DNA of 64,000 nucleotides from Cheiracanthium punctorium (lineage: Eukaryota; Arthropoda; Arachnida; Araneae; Cheiracanthiidae). Location: assembly GCA_038373885.1 (NCBI GenBank), contig JAWZYV010002522.1:372001-436000 (forward strand), in the 5' to 3' direction. The notes beneath the pieces are model-generated. The model did no database searches and was not told the DNA's origin. It was given only the letters and a program-made list of their open reading frames with translations. The number at the start of each line of letters is the position of its first letter. The first letter of the stretch is position 1. Position numbers and translations under genes: made by a program. Shown one piece after another: positions 56,890 to 64,000 of this stretch.

Positions 56890-57860
56890 TTTTGTGGCAA
56901 GTGGAAGCGTTCCCACTGAAACGCCGGATAGGGTCCATTGCGGCTTTATTCAAGATAATATTGCCCTAACCAAAACCATAGAGAAATTTTGGGAAATAGA
57001 GAACGTGCAGATTGAGATACCTAAAAACAAAGAAACAATAATTTGCGAAAATCATTTTGAGAAAAACGTTAAACGAGATAGTACAGGTAGATACATAGTA
57101 AAAATGCCGCTAAAAGAGGATCCAAATTGTTTAGGGAAATCTAAAAATATAGCCCTCAAGAAATTAAATTCGTTGTGGAGTCACCTTGTAAAAGAGCCTG
57201 ATTATTTATCATTATACAAAGAAATTTTTGCGGGAATATGAAACATTAGGGCACATGAAAGAGATTTCGGAATGTGAGGAAGAAGTAGGAACATATTATA
57301 TACCGCATCTAGGAGTCTATCGCCCAGATAAAAGTACTACAAAACTTCGTGTAGTATTTAACGCTTCCTCGCAGACAACATCAGGGAATTCGCTTAACTC
57401 TTTACAGTACAATGGTGGGGTTGTTCAGGATGACCTATTTAAGATAATGATTAGATTTCGTAAGCATATTTATGCATTTGTAGCTGATATAAAGCAGATG
57501 TATAGGATGATTTTAATTGACCCGAGTCAAATCTAAACTTCAGAGAATACTTTGGAGGGAGGGAGTGAATGAACCAGTTAAGACTTACGAGCTCAACACT
57601 GTTACCTACGGTACAGTGAGTGCACCTTACCTCGCTACAAGAGTTCTTCCAACAATTAGCCAGAGATGAACAACAAAACTTTCCCTTAGCCACTCCAGTC
57701 ATAGAGAGAGACTTCTATATTGATGATGTCCTCAGTGGCGCAGACACCCTGAGTGACACTAAAGCATTACAATCAGAGTTAATAAAAGTTCTCAACAGTG
57801 GAGGTTTCACATTACACAAGTGGTGTAGTAGCTCTCCAGAGCTAAAAAACAGACTGTGAC
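56890..57860 (+). pseudogene. BEL/Pao reverse transcriptase, frameshifted
   Basis: Pieces in different frames give FWEIENVQIEIP, LGVYRPDKSTTKLRVVFNAS, GGVVQDDLFKIMIRFRKH, FVADIKQMYRMILIDPSQ and the active site FYIDDVLSGADTL (57715-57750). The FYxDDVLSG form is characteristic of BEL/Pao. Breaks occur near 57241, 57536-57620 and 57859. The part between 57540 and 57640 is also shortened relative to the copy at 63400. Confidence 0.88.
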
Positions 57861-58775
57861 AGTAGTTACAGTTTTCAAGATGAAACAAAGGCCTTAGGAG
57901 TTTCATGGAAGCCCATCACAGACCAGTTTACCTTTCAAATACAGATAGAGAACTCGGTTCCGCCAACAAAGAGATCTGTGCTTTCAACAATTGCCAGAGT
58001 TTTCGATCCCCTAGGACTATTGGGTCCTGTAATAACAAGCAGCCAAAATATTCTTACAGAGGCTGTGGTGTTTGAAATTGGACTGGAGCGATCCGCTTCC
58101 TGAAACGGAGGCAAAACAGTGGGAAAACTTCATTCAGTCTTTGCCATTACTAAATAGTGTAAGTGTTAATCGATGCATTATAATGCAAAAATCAGTTCAT
58201 ATTCAACTTCACGGTTTCGCGGATGCGTCCGAGAATGCGTACGGATGTGTTATTTACTGCAGATCCACGTCAGATCGAGGAGATTCAGAGGTGAATTTGG
58301 TCTGCAGCAAATCACGAGTATCACCTCTTAAGCGAATAACAGTGCCCAGACTCGAACTTCCGCTGCCGTCCTTCTCGCAAAACTGATGACTAAAGTGACG
58401 AGTTCCTTACAACTTAAGACAGTAGATATCTTTCTCTGGACTGACTCAATGATTGTCCTTTCCTGGATACAGAAAGAGCCATATCTTCTAAAAACATTTG
58501 TCGCAAATCGTATAGCGGTAATACAGGAGTTAACAAGCGTTCAACAATGGCGTCATGTATCTTCCGGAAACAATCCCGCAGATCTCATTTCAAGAGGGAT
58601 GAATCCAGAGACACTAGTGAAAAATGATCTGTGGTTCGAGGGACCAACGTTTCTGAGTCAGGGAGAATATCCCAAACCTGAAATTCCAATCTCAGTATGT
58701 GGTGACTCTGTTGAACTGAAAAAAACGGGCAATTGTGAAAGCGACAATCCTCATATTTACCCTTACAAATTTTAA
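57861..58775 (+). pseudogene. BEL/Pao RT connection and RNase H
   Basis: Carries IARVFDPLGLLGPV (57985-58030), then the RNase H start HGFADASENAYGCVIYC and the conserved KRITVPRLEL. After a frameshift at about 58386 come FLWTDSMIVLSWIQKEP and WRHVSSGNNPADLISRG. The domain order is normal for the family, but the frames are broken. Confidence 0.87.
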
Positions 58776-58859
58776 TCATAATTCTATTATTAATGATATC
58801 CTTGCATTGAGTAATAATTATTTAACCATCATTCATATTTTATGTTATATATTTAGATT

Positions 58860-60292
58860 TATACATAATGCTAAAGCTAAAGATAAGATCTCAGGTCACC
58901 TTACTCCCAAGGAGGTGAAAAGAGCGGAAATGTGTCTAATTACAGAAGCACAAAAAAGGTGAGTTTTCAGAAGAAAATAAAAAACCTGAAGAGAGGTGCT
59001 GCTATTCCTAATAATAGCAAGGTAAAATCGCTAAATTGTTTCTTAGATGAAAATGAAATATTATGTGTCGGAGGTCGATTAAAGCATTCCGACCTCAGTT
59101 CATCTCAAAAAACATCCAATGATCCTTTCGGACAAACATCCTCTTACAAACAATTATTGTAAGATATTACCCATTTGAAATATTTTCATGTAGGTCCTAA
59201 TGCCTTATTATATCATGTTAGACGTAAGTTTTGGGTCATAAATGGTAGAAATGTTTGTAGAAAAATTGTATTTCAGTGTATCACATGTTTCAAAAATAAA
59301 CCTGTGTTAGAGAAACAAATTATGGGGATTTGCCCAGAGAAAGAGTTTGTTCAGTCTTTCCCATTTTGCAATGTCGGTACCGATTATTGCGGGCCGTTCT
59401 ATATTAAATTCACAAAATCAGAGGAAAGGGGAAACTGAACAAAGTGTATGTATGCATTTTTGTTTGTTTATGCACCAAAGCAATTCATCTTGATTTTGTA
59501 ACAGATCTTACTTCTGATGCATTTATTTCATGCTTGAAGCGCTTTTTCAGTCGAAGAGGAAAGTGCTCAAAAATTATTTAGTGACAATGCTAATACATAT
59601 ATTTTGTATGAGTGCGAGCACTGGAACTCTAAAAAGTTACATAATATGGTGAGGCACTCCAGACGAAACTTTGGCAAATTTTCCTTTCTAGTGAAAGCAT
59701 AGACTGGCAGTTCATACCTCCAAAATCACCAAACTTTGGCGGTCTTTGGGAGGCCGGAGTTAAGGAGTTTTAAATTCCACTTAAAACGAGTTATCGGTAA
59801 TGCACATTTAACTTTAGAGGAATTTCTCACGATCATTTTAGAAATTGAAAGTGTTTTAATATTCGAGACCCTCTTACCCCTTTATCATCAGACTTTTGAT
59901 AATTTTGAAACATTATCACCAGGCCATTTTCTCATTGGGAGGCCATTAACTCAATTTATTGAGCCACAATTGGCTGATTTGTCGGATAACATACTTCTAA
60001 ATGGCAGAAAATTACAAAATACAGCCAACAAATTTGGAGGTTATGGAAAAGAGATTATTTAAATAACCTACAGCAAGCCATAAGTGGCGATTTGCAAAAA
60101 ATAATGTAAAAACGGGTTCGTTAGTGTTGATTAAAGATGAGAATATGCCAACACAAAATGGTTAACAGGAAGAATTGCCAGAAATATTTTTTGGAAAGGA
60201 TAAACACGTTCGAGTAGTAAATGTTAAGTTACCCAATGGTAAACTATTTAAAAGGAACGTCCAGAGACATATGCATTCTTCCTATGGAAAGT
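58860..60292 (+). pseudogene. BEL/Pao integrase and DUF5641-like C terminus
   Basis: The N-terminal region holds ILCVGGRLKHSDLS and the zinc-binding HVRRKFWVINGRNVCRKIVF with QCITCFKNKP. The core begins GTDYCGPFYIKFT. Downstream pieces LHLDFVTDLTSDAF-like, FGGLWEAGVK-like and FEIESVLNSRPL-like segments are scattered over frames at 59480-59870. The end (60080-60292) matches the DUF5641 pattern, including HVRVVNVKLPNGKLFKRNVQ. Many frameshifts are present. Confidence 0.8.
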
Positions 60293-60449
60293 GATTAAAA
60301 TTTTTCGATTGTAGAACTGGGTGTATAAATTTGACTTTGTATACTTTTTTTTGTACTTGCTGTTATGTACTATATATATACATATTTTTTTAATTTGTGA
60401 ATGTAGATTACATGTTTTTAAATATTGTTGAAATTTGTATAATTTCAAC

Positions 60450-60459
60450 GGGGGGAGGA
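60450..60459 (+). promoter_or_regulatory. Polypurine tract of the BEL/Pao element
   Basis: GGGGGGAGGA lies directly before the 3' LTR start TGTTTGAG. Confidence 0.8.
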
Positions 60460-60744
60460 TGTTTGAGCGCCTCTGTCTGCAGCATCTGTCTTAAATCTTT
60501 TGAAGTGGCTCTCAAGTGGTTAGCAGCGGAGGGCCAGCTCTGCATTCTCGCTTCCCCGGTCAGAACGGTACGAGACCGTGCACGAGATGCCCTTGAGAGG
60601 CAAATGTGTGCTGTGGCGTTACGAGATATATACACGCTGCAGCAAAAATTGTTAAATCCAGATTAAAATAAAGAGTATTTTTAATATACAGTCCACTTTA
60701 TTCATTCAAGTTTTTAGAGTTGTGCCTGAGCTGACGTGTGTACA
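60460..60744 (+). repeat. 3' LTR of the BEL/Pao element
   Basis: 285 bp, ending TGTGTACA and followed by the CTGTG duplication. Compared with the 5' copy it has small homopolymer and single-base differences. Confidence 0.92.
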
Positions 60745-60812
60745 CTGTGTATGCAATTCTTTCTTAAATGTTCATTGATAAACTGCTCATACTCATTACT
60801 GTTTTTCAAAAA

Positions 60813-60881
60813 TCGTTCGAAGTTATTCGAACGAGTTATTCGCTCGAAGTTATTCTTTATCGTTCGAAGTTATTCGAACGA
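60813..60881. repeat. Two identical 22-bp hairpins
   Basis: TCGTTCGAAGTTATTCGAACGA occurs at 60813-60834 and 60860-60881, each with 9-nt arms. The spacer repeats CGAAGTTATTC words. It is a small local duplication. Confidence 0.7.
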
Positions 60882-61429
60882 TAGTGTACATCTCGTTTTA
60901 CAATAATCGAACATCGTCTGAATAACATTTCTCTCTGAGCTTCTAATGCACATGCTTAACACCAATAGACAAACAATACACAATTTTTCTTTGAATTCAT
61001 GCTTGTAATCGGTTTCTTAACAAAACCCCGTTTCCTAGTACATTTTTCAAGAATTGTTCTGCGAAAAGACGATAACATTTACCGAAAAGTTGATCACGAT
61101 GAAGAGTTTGATTTTGCATGGAATAAAATACAGTGGTCTTGTTGCCGGCCGATTTACGTGATAACAATAAGCGATTGATAACAAATAACCCGTGATTCAC
61201 ATTGCGCTGGCTAATCTACTGTGGATTATCAAAAGGTCCTTATGTTCTAGAATGATAATAAAATAAAACACAGGCCTTTTTAGAAAAAAACACTTTTCCG
61301 CGATTTAAATACGAGAAAACTCAGAAGTAAACACCGGAAGGGGAAATCAATTTCTTGAAGAAAATTTACATTTTTTGTTTATTCAGGTAAGGTTATTTAA
61401 CGCTCCAGTTGATAAGCATTTTAAAAAAA
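60882..61429. other. No gene recognised
   Basis: AT-rich DNA downstream of the BEL/Pao element. It contains the second GATAACAATAAGCGATTG copy (61161). No convincing frame. Confidence 0.4.
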
Positions 61430-62310
<881 letters not shown>

Positions 62311-64000
62311 CTAAATTTTACATTCGAGATAGGTACGGGAATTTGCAGACTGCAAGGGGATTACTTGATGTAGGTAGCCAATCGGATATTATGTCTAAAG
62401 ACTGCGCAAGTAGATTGGGATTAAAGCACGAAAAAATTAATGTGATTATATCATGTTTAAATAATTCCTCAATGACTGTTACCAGTTTCGTCAATGCTGA
62501 GATTTTAAACTTTGACAAGAGTTTTAATCAACGGTTTGAGTTTCTTGTTGTAGAAAAAATTACTGATTTCACTCCGAGTAAGTATTTAAGTGTTGAGGGA
62601 CAAATCCCCTCAAATATTAATTTAGCTGATAGTTTTATGGTTCCCCAAAAAATTGATTGTCTTTTAGGTGCAAGCTCATTCTATCAATTATTGAGGCCAG
62701 AAAGATTCTATTCGCCAAATTCAGAGTTGTTTTTTGGATTTTTGGCTAGTGGTAGTGTTACAGAATCAGACAACGAAAAAATTCATTGTGGGTTAATAAT
62801 GGATGACGATTTAAATAGCACTATGAGAAAGTTCTGGGAATTAGAAAACGTTGAGTTAGAGACCCCTAAATCTGTTGAGGCTAAAATTGCTGAGGAACAT
62901 TTTGTGCAAACTCATTTCAGAGAACCCAGTGGAAAATATGTAGTAACAATCCCACTTAAAGAGGAACCCAGTTGCTTAGGCGAGTCTAAAAGCATAGCTT
63001 TAAAAAGATTGAATTCACTTTGGGCTAAGCTATCTCGTGATCAAATTTATTTAAACTTATATAGAGACTTCATTAATGAGTATGAAAGAATGGGACACAT
63101 GAGAGATGTGACACATGAGTCAGAACCCGAGATCTCTTACTATATAGTAAGAGATCTGGGGCATATGCCCCACCATGGCGTCTACAGGCCAGACAAGACG
63201 TCCACGAAGCTGCGTGTTGTTTTCAATGCTTCCAGTGAAACAAGTAATGGTACTTCATTCAATAGCTTGCAACTCAATGGAGGAGTTGTACAAGAGGATT
63301 TGATATCCATAATGATGCGCTTCCGAAAACATCCGTTTGCATTCACTGCAGACATAGAGAAGATGTATCGTATGATAAACGTAAATCCCAGTCAGCGAAA
63401 ATTACAACGCATCGTTTGGAAGGACAGTGAGTTAAGTCCAGTGAAAATTTTTGAGTTATCAACCATTACATACGGCACAGTGAGTGCGCCTTATTTGGCA
63501 ACACGAACTCTAACTCAAATTGCAAGAGATGAAGGACACAGTTTCCCTCTTGCGGCTTCTACTGTCACGAATGACTTCTACGTCGACGATGTCCTGTCAG
63601 GTGCAAAAACATTGCCAGAATGCATCGAGTTGCAAAAGCAACTAACTTTAATTTTACTTCGAGCTGATATGAGGTTGCACAAATGGTGTGGTAACCACCC
63701 ACAATTGTTCGGCACGACTGGAACTAGTTACGATTTTTCCTGCTCGGAAACAAAGACATTGGGAGTCATTTGGGACTCGTCAGATGACTGCTTCTGTTTC
63801 AAGGTGTCCATGAGATCCACTGAAAACTGTACTAAACGAACAGTGTTATCTACAATTGCAAGGTTATACGGTGCAGTTGTTTACTGCAAGTCTCGTTCAT
63901 CTTCTGGAGAGGTTGCCATCAAGCTTGTTGCCAGCAAATCCCGAGTTGCGCCTTTGAAGAAGATTACAGTGCCTAGATTGGAGCTCTGTGCGGCTGTGCT
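62311..64000 (+). CDS. Second BEL/Pao Pol, partial, open to the window edge
   Basis: A frame of about 560 codons without stop runs from 62313 past the window end. It starts inside the DUF1758-type protease (LLDVGSQSDIMSKDCASRLG), continues to reverse transcriptase (VYRPDKTSTKLRVVFNASSE, FTADIEKMYRMINVNPSQ, active site FYVDDVLSGAKTL at about 63576) and reaches RNase H (YGAVVYCKS, KKITVPRLELCAAV). Compared with the copy at 57985-58240, the join IARLYGAVVY lacks the connection segment and the first RNase H acidic residue, an in-frame deletion. It also has a 21-nt in-frame inverted insertion at 63130-63171. The 5' part is lost at the G tract. It is related to, but clearly diverged from, the first element. 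Confidence 0.88.

Larger units (their letters stand above)
54562..60749 (+). mobile_element. BEL/Pao LTR retrotransposon, full length but decayed
   Basis: The element spans 54567-60744. A perfect 5-bp duplication CTGTG flanks it (54562-54566 and 60745-60749). LTRs of 287 and 285 bp start TGTTTGAGCGCC and end GTGTGTACA; they differ only at a few positions by eye. The order is Gag, protease, reverse transcriptase, RNase H, integrase and DUF5641-like C terminus, typical of BEL/Pao. The coding region has several frameshifts and stops, yet the LTRs are close. Either frame damage accumulated quickly or part of it is sequencing error. Confidence 0.93.

Overview
This window looks like intergenic or intronic DNA from a large, AT-rich, repeat-dense arthropod genome. 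A chelicerate such as a spider is my best inference: the transposon families and the near absence of host exons fit, but nothing here proves the species. Homopolymers, microsatellites and layered mobile elements dominate, and almost every coding signal belongs to a transposon. I see no rRNA, tRNA gene, CRISPR array or bacterial gene organisation. All alignments and identities were made by eye.

The only convincing host coding signal is one exon of a tetraspanin-like membrane protein on the + strand (53826-54014). It has a good acceptor and a probable GC-type donor, so the surrounding DNA may be its introns.

Layout. 1-5200: old inverted-repeat DNA with a 155-bp tandem array. 5204-5919: two nested hAT-type MITEs. 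8300-17250: several foldback elements with long inverted repeats and TA-like target sites. 18397-21560: three nested layers (a retroposon-like repeat with 17-bp target duplications, a long-TIR element inside it, and a Tc1 transposon with two nonsense codons inside that). 22500-32700: retroposon copies, tRNA-derived SINEs and more foldback elements. 32758-35170: a mariner-like remnant invaded by a 276-bp piggyBac-type MITE and by a 1.5-kb element with 150-bp inverted repeats and 11-bp target duplications. 35390-35766: a second Tc1-like remnant.

35767-43616: a complete but dead Ty3/gypsy element on the minus strand (917/916-bp LTRs, GTAG duplication). Its integrase core is replaced by a piece of a non-LTR retrotransposon. 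44549-47600: a perfect palindromic micro-insertion, nested hAT MITEs and hAT transposase debris. 47690-51780: two GATTACGATTA-type arrays. 54567-60744: a BEL/Pao retrotransposon (287/285-bp LTRs, CTGTG duplication), decayed by frameshifts. 61430-62310: an almost pure G tract that is probably a sequencing or assembly artefact. 62311-64000: a second BEL/Pao copy with an intact reading frame running off the window.

The most unusual structures are the palindromic micro-insertions flanked by 8-9-bp direct repeats (28857-28914 and 44549-44615), the 1.5-kb long-TIR element with 11-bp duplications, and a 21-nt in-frame inverted insertion in the second BEL/Pao reverse transcriptase.
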